Notes under the pieces: generated by a model
Seen by the model: only the letters and a program-made list of their open reading frames with translations
Told to the model about the DNA's origin: nothing
Database searches by the model: none
Shown: one piece after another, positions 45,471 through 58,718 of the stretch
Numbering within the stretch: position 1 is the stretch's first letter
Layout: each line of letters opens with the position of its first letter
Source of the DNA: Argentina anserina
Taxonomy: Eukaryota > Streptophyta > Magnoliopsida > Rosales > Rosaceae
Direction: 5' to 3'
NCBI RefSeq assembly: GCF_933775445.1
Contig: NC_065875.1
Coordinates: 11,917,001 to 11,981,000, forward strand
DNA length: 64,000 nucleotides
Made by a program: the position numbers and the translations under genes

Positions 45471-46130
45471 ATGCAACTCAGCTAGTCTTGTTCTGCTACC
45501 ATTTACAACTCATCAAAATTTTCTTTTTGTGAAATTACTTGTCCTCTTCGTGAAAATATTTTATCATTTTGATGTCCAATAGTTCTACTTATAAAGATTT
45601 TAAAATCCGTAAAAAAAAAATCCGTAAACTTTTAAAGATCGATGTCCAATAGAGGAACTTTTAAAATCCGTAAAAAAAAAAATCAAAGTTTGAAAAAAAA
45701 ATTAAGGAATCTTCGATCATAAAGATTTTACATGAGGAATCAAAATTTCATGGATGAGTTCTTCAAAGAGTTCCGTTTATGTGGTTAAAAGTTTAAACTA
45801 AAATTAGACTAGGTGAGTTTAGGGTTAATTTTACGTGTACATCAATCAAATTGAGATTAATCACAACTACATGTACATCAATCAAATTGAAATCTCAATA
45901 ACGATAATGGAGATAATGGACCCGTTATTTCTCTAGTTCACACCACATATATCAAAGTGCCCACATCCATCCCATAATATTTGTAGAAGACGTTTGAAAA
46001 TTCTATAAATTAAGTTGATCTACAAACCTTTGAGTTTATGTAGTTTCTTTTCAGCGAAATACATTGTCATGTGTAACTTGTAAAATTAGTCTGCCCAAAT
46101 AAATATGCCAATATTCTTTGAAAATTAAAT
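45471..46130. other. AT-rich intergenic stretch with short direct repeats
   Basis: The words TTTTAAAATCCGTAAAAAAAAAA and GATGTCCAATAG occur twice between 45570 and 45690. No gene seen. Confidence 0.5.
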
Positions 46131-46480
46131 GCAACATACAACTTACACTTAAGACTTCAATGTACGTGGCAAACAAAAATGTCAACTTTTAACCATATGA
46201 GTAACTAACTAACTATAAACACAGTTGTAAGCTGTAACACCCGTGTACTCATCAAAAAGGCAAATCAGCAGCTAAAGTTTCTAACGTAAGTCCAAACCCA
46301 AATATACACGAGCCAAGAACTCCTAAATACAGCATACAACTTACACTTTAGACTTCAATGTATGTAGCAAAGTAAAATGTCAACTTTTAACCACATGAGT
46401 AACTATAAACATAGTTGTAACATTCGTGTACTCATTAAAAGGGCATATCTGCAGCTAAGTTTTCTAAGGTAAGTCCAAGC
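46131..46480. repeat. Tandem duplication, unit about 150-175 bp
   Basis: Copy 1 (about 46131-46300) and copy 2 (about 46331-46480) share, in order, CAACTTACACTT, GACTTCAATGTA, TGTCAACTTTTAACCA, ATGAGTAACTA, GTGTACTCAT and TAAGTCCAA, with small indels in copy 2. No coding potential is seen. Confidence 0.8.
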
Positions 46481-48990
46481 TAAGAAATCATGTGAGTCCA
46501 ACCCTCATAACCAACCTGAGGCCACAAACAAGAAGGCACACGAATCCACATCACTCCAAGAGAATACGTCAATTTTGTGTAACTCTTGAACATCTTCATT
46601 GCACTACGATCACTAGTAAAAGCGATAAGGTACAAATGTTGATCATCGCCAACATCTCCCAAACATTGAGAACATGTACAATTGTTTTAAAATAATAGAT
46701 AATTATTTAATAAACTTGGAAGGTAAAATTTACTAATGGTATCAAAATAATTAAGCAATAATAATAAATTGCATACAAGGGAAGCTGGCTACATAACCAA
46801 ATAGATAAATCAAGGCTATTCAGATAAGAAAGAACAATGTATAGCTCATTCAGGAAAAAAACGATTGAGTCATATATTGCAGTAATAGTGTCTCATCCAT
46901 CTTTGTTCAGCACCATGAGTTGTCCCAACATAACCTAGCCAAAGCAAGTGACAAAGAAATAAGACTTCTAATAAATATTATCTTTAAGTGCATCACTGAT
47001 GTACATGACGACTAAAGCGCGAAAATAAGGTGAGAAAAATACTCAACACATTTTATAACAAAACAAATTTATCATTAATATGGAATTACCCCTTAAGAAT
47101 CCTCCATAAGCAGGATCTATAGTTTTTGATTTCAGTAAAATGCGTCTCCTTCCTACCAATGTGAGCTCTACATACATATCAAGGTTCAAGTTCTCTTTAT
47201 TATGCAAATACAAATAGTCTATTAATTTCAATTATACATTCAACATTATGTTCACCGATCAAAATAATGCAACATTTCATCTAATTTGTTAATTGAAATA
47301 CACTACACTCACACCTAATAAGTTTTTTTTTTCACTTGATGGCAGTATAAGAGCAAAGGCACCCATTTAGGATAGGTATGACTAATTTTTAACTTGAGTT
47401 GATACACTATATCAAATGAATGGTTGTGATGATGACACGTCATTTACAACAACCATGGTTAACGAGACCCTCGGTTCATAACAGAATTATCCAAGATAAC
47501 TACTAAGTTTCAAGTTTCACACAACTCCAAAAAAAAACTCCCATGTTCGAAACACTATATATTTCAACCAGAGACAAATATGCAAGTTTGCAACATGTAT
47601 ATTGAAAAGATGAGATATACAAGATTATAATTACAAGATTTTGTCGTCTCTTCCTTCTATTACGTACTCCATCACCACCCATCAGCGTGATAGTGACCAT
47701 TGATGGTGTTCGTGTAGTCTCAAACTTGCTGACATGTCTAGGGTCATGGTTTTTCCCTTCATCAATAGCGAAAAGGAGTATTGACGAACTTATCTGTTTC
47801 AGTCGATTTTTCATCTTCCAATGACTCGTATTCTAAAAGCGACGAGAGATGAAAGGTCATGAAGATTGAGATGGAGACATGAATTATGGTAAATGTGAAG
47901 TAGATGATGTAGTCGAAAACTAGAGATGTCATCTTCTTTGTGTTGGGTACATAGCGACATTGACAAAAAATTTCACTCGCCTCTATATATAGTGACAGAG
48001 TTCCTTGTTCAATCTCACTCACCTCTCATGTGTACTTTTATTCACTAACATAAGGAAGAGCATTAGTAGACAGAGAAAGAAAGAGCGAGTGTCATGTGTT
48101 GTTGATATCTTTCAAAAGACTTTTGTTTCAAACATGTTCAAACAAAGTGTTGAAGCACGTTATCCTATATTGAGAGATGGTAATGGAGTTTAGACGGATT
48201 CATAACTAAAGAGTTTGAGAATGAGACAATATTCTCTTGTGAGATTTGTCTCCTGCTCGAGTTTTTTAGGAGTAGGGATCTCAAGATGGACTTTTGTCAA
48301 CATTCTTCGTCGAAGTCAGCATCACCGATTTATCTAGTCGTATCACAGTTCATCATTGTGTAAATGACAAAAGGTAGTTGGAAAGTTCTATACTTATGAT
48401 ATTGATGTTGCAGATAATTTTGTCGTTTAGCCTTTAGGTAGTAGTTTTCATCCAACGGTGATAAATCCCTTAGATCAGCATTGCGAAATTTTTGTTGGTT
48501 GTTTCCATAATGAATATAGTGATGATCTGAAATATTTCTCAAATTATTTCATTTTCACCTTGAAGCCGAATACCTGAAGTCGATCATTTTTCCATTATCT
48601 ACCTTGTAATCCATACTATAAATATTCTTTGACCGAAATTATATCGTAGTTGTGCGATATTGTCATATATATACCTGAGATATTACAAGGCAAATGATTG
48701 CATTATCTTCCTAGAAGGCCAAATTGTAAGTCCTATTTTGATGGTGGTTGAAGTACTAGATTTTTGACGTTTCAACAATAAGAATTCGATTCACCGGAAC
48801 ATTTTTTTTTTTGATAAATATACTTATATACCGGAACATGTTTATGCGCATAACGAAATGTCCAAAATCTATATATCAATTGAGTATTCGGATCCGGGTA
48901 GCCCGATCCGAATGCCGGCCCAGATCCGAACCCGATACCCCTGTGCTCCTCCCTCTCTCCCAGTTTTTCTTAATTAATACGTTACAACTA
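46481..48990. other. Gene-free stretch upstream of beta-COP
   Basis: No recognisable gene or element. Two overlapping minus-strand open frames at 47503-48022 have no family match. A short GC-rich stretch at about 48890-48945 (CCGATCCGAATGCCGG and neighbours) resembles the subterminal words of hAT elements but has no partner end. Confidence 0.4.
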
Positions 48991-49787
48991 TTATTTGTGT
49001 ACGAAGCTAATCAATATATTAGATCTGATTTCTCTGCTCTCTCTCTCTCTGCCCATTACACAGATCTTAGAAGCTTCTTCATTTTCCGATTCGGATCTTC
49101 AACCCTTGCGCTTGATCTTCTCTCCGCAACCTGTGCTTTGGTTAGTTCACACTGATCTGTAATTCGTTGTTAAAACTTTTGATCTGGCTTGATAGAATCC
49201 GAATTCTGTTTGTGATCATTGTGCTTATGAAAATTGAATCCGATGCTTGACGGTGAATGTAGTATCAGATCGGCCATGTACATTTTGATATGTTAATCGC
49301 TAAGCCGAGTTTGATTTAGGAGTTTAATTTGCATCTGATTTGTGTGATTCCTAGTTTTCAATTTCAAGGTGCTTTGTTCGTTTCGGGGTTTAGAATTGTA
49401 AGTTAGGGTGGCTGTGACTATAGTCAACTCGTTGTTGACTAAAAATATGCAAGCTTTGTTGGAGTATGAACTCACACTTACATATTGAATGTGAAATAAT
49501 TCCGTAGAATTTTGCATCGGCATCTGGCTTTGATGATCTTATTTGTTTGTTTAGGTTCCATTTTAGAGTTTTTGGTGCAGTTCATGAGCCGATAAAGTTG
49601 AATGTGGGAATCTTATCTGTGATTATGATGTGTCCTGTATGTTATGTTGTCCTTCATAACCTCAGTGACACGATGAATTATATGCGTATTGGTCAATCAT
49701 GGTTTACTCGTGATGTTCGAAGTAGGAATATACAAATTGATACGAACCTTTATTTATTTTTTATTTTTTGCAGAAAGCAATTGAGAG
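48990..49787 (+). promoter_or_regulatory. Beta-COP 5' leader with a leader intron
   Basis: A CT-rich, AT-poor leader (about 49035-49140) ends at a donor (CTTTG|GTTAGT, 49141) and an acceptor TTTTTTGCAG lies at 49764-49773, 14 bp before the ATG. A 633-bp intron in the 5' untranslated region is therefore likely. The transcription start is not determined. Confidence 0.6.
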
Positions 49788-52700
49788 ATGGAGAAATCTT
49801 GTAGTCTGCTTGTTCATTTTGATAAAGGAACTCCCGCAATTGCAAATGAGATCAGGGAGGCTCTTGAAGGCAATGATGTAGAGGAAAAGGTAGATGCAAT
49901 GAAGAAGGCAATTATGCTTTTGCTGAATGGTGAAACATTGCCTCAGCTTTTTATCACTATTGTGAGATATGTGTTGCCATCCGAGGACCACACTGTCCAG
50001 AAACTACTGCTTTTATATTTGGAGATAATTGAGAAAACTGATGCAAAGGGTAGAGTCTTACCTGAAATGATTTTGATTTGCCAAAATTTGAGGAACAATC
50101 TACAGCATCCTAATGAGTATATTCGTGGTGTAACTTTGAGATTTCTTTGTCGGTTGAATGAGACCGAGATAATTGAGCCGTTAATCCCTTCTATATTGCA
50201 AAATTTGGAGCACAGGCACCCTTATATAAGGAGATATGCTATATTAGCTATCATGTCCATATACAAGCTACCACAGGGTGAGCAAATTTTGGTTGATGCG
50301 CCTGAAATGATCGAGAAGCTTCTTTCAACAGAGCAGGATCCATCTGCCAAGCGGAATGCGTTTCTCATGCTCTTCACTTGTGCCCAGGAGCGTGCAGTTA
50401 ATTATCTTTTGACCAATGTTGAGAAGATTTCTGAATGGGGTGAATTGCTGCAGATGATAGTGTTAGACCTGATACGGAAAGTGTGCAGGACAAATCGTGG
50501 AGAGAAGGGGAGGTACATTAAGATCATTATATCCTTACTGAATGTGCCCTCAAGTGCAGTTGTTTATGAATGTGCTGGGACACTTGTTTCCTTGTCTTAT
50601 GCCCCTACTGCTATCAGAGCTGCTGCTAACACCTACTGTCAGCTTCTTCTTTCTCAGAGTGACAACAATGTGAAGCTTATTGTTCTTGATCGGCTAAATG
50701 AGCTAAAGTCTACTCATAGAGAAGTTATGGCTGATATGTTTATGGACATTCTCAGGGCACTTTCTAGTCCAAATCTTGACGTCCGCAGGAAGACTCTAGA
50801 CATTGTTCTTGAGCTGGTTACTAACCAGAACATAAATGAGGTTGTTCTTACTTTGAAAAAGGAAGTTGTTAAGACTCAAAGTGGAGAGCTAGAGAAGAAT
50901 GGTGAATACAGGCAGATGCTTATTCAGGCCATTCATTCTTGTGCAGTAAAGTTCCCAGAAGTTGCGGGTACAGTGGTGCATTTGTTGATGGACTTCTTGG
51001 GAGACAGTAATGTTGCTTCAGCTATTGATGTGATTGTGTTTGTTCGTGAGATAATTGAAACCAATTCGAACCTAAGGGTATCTATAATAACAAGGCTATT
51101 GGACACATTTTACCAAATCCGAGCATCACATGTTTGTGTTTGTGCTCTTTGGATTATTGGAGAATTCTGCCTATCACTTTCTGAAGTTGAAAATGGACTT
51201 GCGACAATTAAACAGTGTCTTGGAGAATTGCCTTTTTACTCCCTCTCTGAAGAAGAAGAAGGTAATGATTCTTCAAAGAAGGTTCAGCAAGTAAACTCTA
51301 TGACCGTGTCTTCTAAAAGACCAGCTATTCTTTCTGATGGGACTTATGCCACACAGAGTGCTGCATCTGAAACTGCTTTCTCCCCACCTACCCTTGTTCA
51401 AGGATCCTTAACATCTGGGAACTTGAGATCCCTGCTTCTCACTGGTGACTATTTTCTTGGGGCTGTTGTTGCTTGCACACTGACCAAGCTGGTTCTGAGA
51501 TTGGAAGAGGTCCAGCAGTCTAAGGTGGAAGTGCATAAAGCATCTACACAAGCACTGTTGATTATTGTCTCTATGCTGCAATTAGGCCAATCTCCAGTCC
51601 TTCCACATCCAATTGACAATGATTCATATGATAGGGTTGTTCTCTGCATACGATTGCTATGCAATCCTAGTGAGGATATAAAGACAATATGGCTGCAATC
51701 TTGTCGTCAAAGTTTTGTTAGTATGCTCACAGAAAAACGATTACGGGAAACAGAGGAAATTAGAGCAATGGCTCAGATTTCTAATGCACAGCCGGATGAC
51801 CTTATTGACTTCTACCATCTAAAGAGCAGGAAGGTAAGACTTCTGCATTTATTTAACTAAAGTACTTTTATAATTTACCAGTTTCTATGCTCCATAGTCC
51901 ATACAAGCTCTGGTATACTCGGCTACCTTTTGTGGTTGCTTGTCTTTTTGTTTACTACTTGATTTGTACACAATTCAAATTGTATTATGTGAGCACGCGT
52001 TTTCCTTATTAGTTTTCTGCTGGGCCAATATTCGTTGAGCAATATCGCGTGCATGTAATTGTAACATTTTGTCTAAATTTTCTACATGTACCAGCTTTCT
52101 TGACAATCTATTGTCAGATTTGTGAGTTTTGAACAACTTTGTCTTTTTATGAGCATCTACTTTCTAATGTTTGCAATAACTAATTTTTATAGTATTGCTT
52201 GTATGATAGATAAATTATGTAATTTAACTTTCTCTGTACATCTAAATTGAAGGGTATGAGCCAACTGGAGCTTGAAGATGAGGTCCAAGATGATTTGAAA
52301 CGTGCTACAGGAGAGTTCATCAAGGAAGGAGATGCAGCAAACAAGCTCAGCCGAATTCTTCAGCTCACTGGATTTAGCGACTCTGTGTATGCCGAAGCGT
52401 ATGTGACTGTTCATCATTATGATATTGTCCTTGATGTTACAGTCATCAACCGAACCAAGGAGACCTTACAAAATTTGTGCTTGGAATTGGCAACTATGGG
52501 TGATCTTAAACTTGTTGAGCGGCCACAGAATTATACTCTGGCTCCTGAATCTAGTAAAAAGATAAAAGCCAATATCAAGGTGTCCTCAACTGAGACCGGA
52601 GTCATTTTTGGAAACATTGTCTATGAAACCTCAAATGTGCATGAGCGAACAGTTATTGTCCTCAATGATATTCATATTGACATTATGGATTACATATCTC

Positions 52701-54004
52701 CCGCTGTTTGTAGCGATGGAGCTTTCAGAACCATGTGGGCAGAATTCGAGTGGGAGAACAAGGTATATATTCTGGCATTACAATGATTTTTATGATTACT
52801 CTTTACTACTAAATATCGGGACCTTACCAGTGGTACAGTTATCGTCTTATTAAATTCTCAGTTATATTATTTTTGTGTTTGGTACCTTTTCTGCTTTCAT
52901 TGCTTTATTTGCATTTTCGCCCTTTATAAACAATCTATATCTTTGTTGTTATGTATTAATTATCCAACAACTCCATATGTTTTGTCAAAGTTTTCTGATT
53001 TGATTATAGTGGAATCATGGTAAAAATGATATCTTTTGATCTTTTAATTGTAGTTTGTAGTGAAACCATGTTTTTGAAAGATCATCTTTAGGATAAAGAT
53101 CAATTATGTAGCAACTTTGTCTAGTTTGTTTGTATAATCAATGACCTCAATATGTAGTCTGGTTTAGCAACCATTTTCTTTTGGACATGACTGCCACTTT
53201 TGAATATTGATGAGGAAGTTATCCATTTCAGGTTGCTGTCAACACGGTAATTCAAGACGAGAAGAAATTTCTTGACCATATTATGAAATCAACTAACATG
53301 AAGTGCCTCACTGCACCGTAAGTCATCTTTTCTGCTGGTTACAACCACCTTACTAAATTTCAAAGCCCGTGAAAAGTATGTTTGTATTGTTTAAGATTTT
53401 ACAATCTCAACTCGGTTTGGAACACTAAGCTTCAATGTAAAATATATATATATATAGGGTTATTTTTTGAATAAGATAGAGGACATAAATTAATGGAATT
53501 TGTTTTATGTTAGAATTGCATTTGAGGTTCATTGCTTTATGCTGGGCTGACGGTGTGTGGGGCTTTTTGAATCCGTTCTTCTGTCAAATTGATGATTTTG
53601 TCATGGTTTATATAGAGATAATTAGATAAATAATGAGGACTATTTAGTCCTTTTCTGAACTGCACATTGCAAAAAACTTACTGTACATTACATCTTTATA
53701 GCTTACCTGATGAAAATCCATGCATTGTGTTAAAGCATAATTAATTACTTTATTCTTCATATTTGGCTTTTAATCTTTGTCTTTGTGATTGAGTTCCAGA
53801 TCGGCGTTGGATGGTGAGTGTGGATTCCTGGCAGCTAATTTGTATGCAAAGAGTGTGTTTGGAGAGGATGCCTTGGTGAATGTGAGCGTCGAAAAGCAAG
53901 TGGATGGAAAGCTTAGTGGGTACATCCGGATAAGGAGCAAGACTCAGGGAATCGCCCTCAGTTTGGGCGATAAGATTACTCTCAAGCAGAAGGGAGGCAT
54001 TTAA
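49788..54004 (+). CDS. BETA-COP: Coatomer subunit beta (beta-COP)
   Basis: Four coding exons: 49788-51833, 52253-52762, 53232-53317, 53800-54004, giving 2847 bp and 948 residues, the exact usual length for plant beta-COP. The first exon encodes the whole N-terminal adaptin-like HEAT solenoid (residues 1-682; for example [22 protein letters not shown] in two parts, [40 protein letters not shown]) and an acidic Ser-rich linker at about 488-520. The later exons encode the coatomer beta C-terminal appendage ([24 protein letters not shown]-like strands, [18 protein letters not shown]). Beta-COP is part of the F-subcomplex of COPI and works in Golgi-to-ER and intra-Golgi vesicle formation. The start is supported by the conserved MEKSCS N-terminus. 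A few residues differ from other plants at the very end (KQKGGI). Confidence 0.97.
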
Positions 54005-54711
54005 AAAGATATCTCATTGAATCATACTATACCTGGTACTCTTCTATCTAAATCAAACTAGAGAGAAAATAGCAACTTATTCTGCAAGTCATGTTTTGAT
54101 GATGGTCTGAACTCGTCCCCCCTCGTGACCCCGTGCAACTCTTGTTCCTTTTTGCTCTCTGTTGGTATGCCATAGGCAGCTATTTCCGCAAGTATTAGAA
54201 ATATAAGAAATTATTGGCAGCAAAGATTACACTTCAAGATTAAAGAATTTTAGTGAGCAAAGATTTTGTTGTTAAATATTAGAAAGTCATTTATGTTTAT
54301 TGGCAGCAAGAAGTTGCTAGAGCCATTGATAGCTTATGGTTCTATTAAGATGAGATTTTAATGACATTCTTTCATTAAATTCAAGAAGTGTAATTTTCAC
54401 TTTGATCCTTGTTCAGTTGTTCTGAATACATGGACTTTGTGGAATCCATTATGGTACTTTGTGAAATTAATATACATTCAACATGTCATGTTGGTGGGAT
54501 CTCTCCGGGCACCTACTATTGTGTTCGTCCAAGTATCAAGTCAGGTCAAACTTATATTTTGCAAGCTGAAGCTTTGCTTTAAGGGCAGGTCTTGTCGCGT
54601 CTTCCTTACATGGCCATTTAGACTTGAAGGTTGAAGGAGATTCCAAGATTTTAATTGACTGTATCAATGGTATATCACTGTTCCTTGGAGGATTCGCACT
54701 CTAGTAAGAGA
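54005..54711. other. Beta-COP 3' flank
   Basis: Contains the beta-COP 3' untranslated region; no other feature seen before the Helitron end at 54712. Confidence 0.5.
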
Positions 54712-55901
54712 CTAGCAATGTTGCCCGCGCTTTGCTGCGGGTTGTGAACAGTTTAACTGCTGCAGGTTGTGAACACATTTTAAACTCCATTTGTTCAATC
54801 AAATTATGAGATTTCAAGACTTTATGCTTGGCCAAATACATGGTTTTATATCTGGGTTCCTATATCTATAAAGCCATGTAACAAAGATCAACAACTAACT
54901 TGTAACCAAAAAAAAAAAAAAGATCAACAACTAACTATGCCTAAAAGGAAGCAGACATTGGTGCTTTGTCAATATGAGTAATTTTATAACCAACAGAATT
55001 AGGGATTGCTGGTTGTCAAGTTGAGCTTCAATACTGCAAGTGTTCTATTAAACTGCAATCTGAAGAAGAAGAAAAAAAATAAGTAGAGCACAATCACCGC
55101 ATCACTTAGTTAAAGGTGGTTGCTGGTAGGATGCAATGAAGGCAAAGAATTATGCTAATAGCCGCATCACATCGTGAAATATGATCAATGAAGCAACACG
55201 ATTTAGAACTATGAACTACCAATTTGAAACAATTGAGGAAATAAATGATACCACCTCAATCCCTACTTGCTACCTACTGGTTCCTGCTCTCGGTATTTCT
55301 GATCTTGATCTCTAGTCTACTAAAGATACCGGGTAGAGAGGGAGAAGGGAGCTTGATTCTAATCAAGAAGAGCAAAACCTAATAGTGATCTACCAATATC
55401 TTCCAAAAACTTGGTAGTGTTGTAGGATTTGTAGCAAATCTAGTGAAACTCTTATTAATAACTACGAGACATTTTACCACCTTAATTTCATATATTTTTT
55501 GAAAAAAAATCACCAACTCAATAAACCCCCAAATTCAGCATACACAAAACTGAATCCATATCGATCCATCATTTGCAGAAATTGGATAGGAGGAAAGCGA
55601 GAAAGAAAAAACCTTGCCGAACTCATTAACCATCGGAAAAAAAGAAAAACATCTTGAGAGAACGAACAACCACTTCCTCTCGTTTGTGCTCTCCATTTGT
55701 TAGTCCGTTTTGTGACGTTTGAAGAAGCCTCTAGAAGTTGTTTTGGTGTGGTACATCAGAACACGCGCCACCTGGCGAAAAGGCCAAATGCGTCATTTCT
55801 CAAACCCGTGGCAGCCAAGCAATAACGCAAAACGACGGGGGCATCCTCATGAAGCCCTTATGAACAGTGGATCAACAAATAATATATAGTATATATCAAG
55901 A
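54712..55901 (-). mobile_element. Candidate non-autonomous Helitron, 1190 bp
   Basis: On the minus strand the element would begin TCTTGATATATACTATATAT (from 55901) directly after a host A, and end with a GC-rich hairpin (CCCGC AGCAAAGC GCGGG, 54724-54741) followed by CAACATTG and CTAG (54715-54712), then a host T. A 5' TC, a short hairpin about 8-12 bases before the end, a 3' CTRR and insertion between A and T with no duplication are the Helitron signature. No Rep/helicase gene lies within, so it is non-autonomous. The internal DNA shows no clear captured gene. Confidence 0.72.
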
Positions 55902-55960
55902 TTTTGGCTACTCAATTTTGGTCAATAGAATTTTGGCATGTTCGGAGAGAAGCAAATTTC

Positions 55961-58718
55961 GGCTGTGTTTGGTGCAGCTGAGCTTATAAAAAAAGTTGGC
56001 TTATGCTGATTTTTAAAAATAAGTGGCTGATAAGTAAAGTAGCTGACTCATGCTATATATATAGTTAGTGTAATATCTTGTAATTATATTGCTATATATA
56101 TATATTCAGATAGTTTACAAACTTGTATTGATCATATTCCTATCCAGAATGAAGAATATATGAATACAAATATGATATTCTCTTTTCAACTTTCATATCA
56201 GACCAGATGTACAAACAATTGCTAATAATTTATATTACGAAAAAAAGGCAATGAATAATGAATGATATTGATTCAAGATTAGTATATATTTTTCAATACA
56301 TATATGTGAATATATATCTAGACAATAATTGTCTTTAAGTTTTTATATGAATGAAGGCTTTATGATAAGTGAGATCACATTACTCCAAACCTATCCAGAA
56401 CTACTTCATACCGAGTACTACTATTTAGTACATAATAGATTAATAGGACATCAAGTTAGGTTTTCATTGCTATCCCTAACTAACAAAGGGATGTTCTCAT
56501 TCTCCACGCATGCCATATACTGTGCACACACTAAAGCTTGTATTCACTCACTCATTCAAGCGAGTCTTTCCCAAGTGATGCACCAATTGATAATCCTGGT
56601 GTATATTCACAACGATCATGTAACTGTGTTATCATTATCATCAACCATATATCATACTATGTAAATATATGTATTATGGCCTTGAACTTAGCTCTTAAAA
56701 CATTTTCAGAAGGGAGTAGCTCTGTAGTTGTTACAGCTCATCGCTTTCTTTCTGCAGACTTCTCTGGAGTAGACAAAGCTGGATCAAAACTACAAAGTTA
56801 GTTACCACATTGTGTTCTAGCATTGTGCTCCCATTTGCTGTATTTGTTTCATTTGGTGAATTGAGGAACATGATTATTGCTGTATATCGAATACGTACCT
56901 TTCACATATATCCTTCATTTGAATATATATACCTTTCACATACATCCTACATGAATATGTATTAATGTACTTTCATTATATATCCTTTATGGATTTAAAA
57001 ATCTAAAAATTCTAAAAACACAGGTTTAAACTCATGCACAAAACTTACTAACATACTGAAGCAACTATTGAATCGTATTTCTTAAAAGCATAAGCACCTC
57101 ATATCAATTGTCAAGCTTGGAGTTCAAAAAATCCAATGAGAATCTGGTGTCCAAATTCATAGGGGACCCCTTCAACAAATTGAGGGAATAAGGATCAATT
57201 CATTGTTGCACCTTCATGTATTTAGTAAAGAAAAGATCAATTTTGTCAGTTAAGACGAACAAAGACAAAACACACACTAACATAAAAGAGAATCCAAACA
57301 TGTCCTTCGTAAATTTCAGTAAGAATTCAAAGAATGTGTTCCAAAATCTTGTTCTCCTTCCTCAGTAAGAATTCAAACATTTTTCAAACAACATGCTCTT
57401 AGTAAAGTTCAGTAAGAATTCAAACAATGTGTTCCAAAATCTTGTTCTCCTTCCTCAGTAAGAATTCAAACATTTTTCAAACAACATGCTCTTATTTCCC
57501 AATCTCCCTCTCTAACAGACTTGGACAAATATTCAACAACTCTCAATTTCATATAAACAAAGTTTGCAGCTAATCAAGAAAGCAATTATGCTCAACCATG
57601 AACTTTAGTAAGAATAAGAAATTAATGGATTATATCTAATCCCATTCTATAACAAGAACCATAATTGATTGCAAAATAAAATAGCAACAGAAACCAGACC
57701 AGAGGTATAAAAGAGTGCTCCACCACCATACTGAGGCCTAAATGCTGATTACAAATATGAATAGCAATGAACACAATGATTCTATCAATTGTTAGGATGG
57801 AGAGAATCATGCTAGATAGTAGTGTCATACTTAATTAGCAGTGTTGTGCTAACATATATCATCATATTAGCAACAAAATGTAAAAGACAGTAGGCTTCTT
57901 TGACACAATTAAGGAAGTTTGAAACCTCATCATAAACAAAAAAAGTCCCCCTTCCCACGCATCCAATTTTCTTATTTGGAGCAATTGAACCCAAATAAGA
58001 TACATATCATGAATCAGACATTCGTTGATTATCTGGCATGAGCTAATAAACAAACCCTTCTAGCCCGAATCACAAGTCACCCATACCAGTCTACACATCC
58101 GCATACTTTGGAATTAAATTACATGCCAATTACCAATTCCTATCCAGTAGCAGTTGGGTATGAATTTACTTTATATAAAAATGACCCAAAATCTCATATG
58201 AATTGAATTCATTAACCAAGAGAAATAAGAAGGAATCGCTTCAACACCTACTGATCCAAGATGAGCCATTCAGTGGTGGAACTACCATGGAAATCAAGTA
58301 AGAAATTTACATATTTATGACTGAGAAGAACACAACTTACCACAAAATCAAGAGTCCTCCGCCTTAGCTTGCATCCCTCTCTTTCAATCCACGGTTTTGA
58401 TTCGACGTATCTCCGAAGCACAGAAGCAGAATTGAAGAGAAGACGCAAATGAAGATCAATGTTTTTAACAGTTATATTGGGTCGTAATTATATTCAATCT
58501 GAGGGTAATGGTATTTTAAAAAATTCATTAATTCGCTACAGTAACACGCGATAGAAGAAGCAGCAACTAGCTTTTAAAAGCAGGGTGGGAGTAGTTTTGG
58601 CTTTTGGCCTTAAAAAAACTATAACTTGTTAGAAAAACCGCGTGTTTTACATTTACCAAACACTATCAGAGGCTGCACTTATAAGCGCCCGAGCCGAAAA
58701 GCTCCACCAAACGCAGCC
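55961..58718. mobile_element. Candidate PIF/Harbinger-like DNA transposon, 2758 bp
   Basis: Ends are GGCTGTGTTTGGTG at 55961 and, on the other strand from 58718, GGCTGCGTTTGGTG: a 14-bp inverted repeat with one mismatch, flanked by a 3-bp direct repeat TTC (55958-55960 and 58719-58721). Subterminal words GAGCTTATAA / CTTATAAG occur at both sides. Ends of the form GGSYNTGTTTGGT with a 3-bp duplication are seen in PIF/Harbinger elements, although TTA is their usual target. No intact transposase frame is present despite the length, so it may be a composite or a decayed copy. Confidence 0.6.
57318..57496. repeat. 93-bp tandem duplication inside the Harbinger-like element
   Basis: The unit beginning AGTAAGAATTCAAA at 57318 is repeated from 57411 with one early difference (AGAATG versus ACAATG) and is otherwise nearly identical through AACATGCTCTTA. 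A shorter internal copy of AGTAAGAATTCAAACA starts the second half of each unit. Confidence 0.88.

Noticed and set aside
47503..48022. Two overlapping minus-strand open frames
   Set aside because: No start context, splice signals or family match that would support a gene.
48890..48945. GC-rich CCGATCCGAATGCCGG stretch as a hAT element end
   Set aside because: No inverted partner and no 8-bp duplication could be found within several kilobases.
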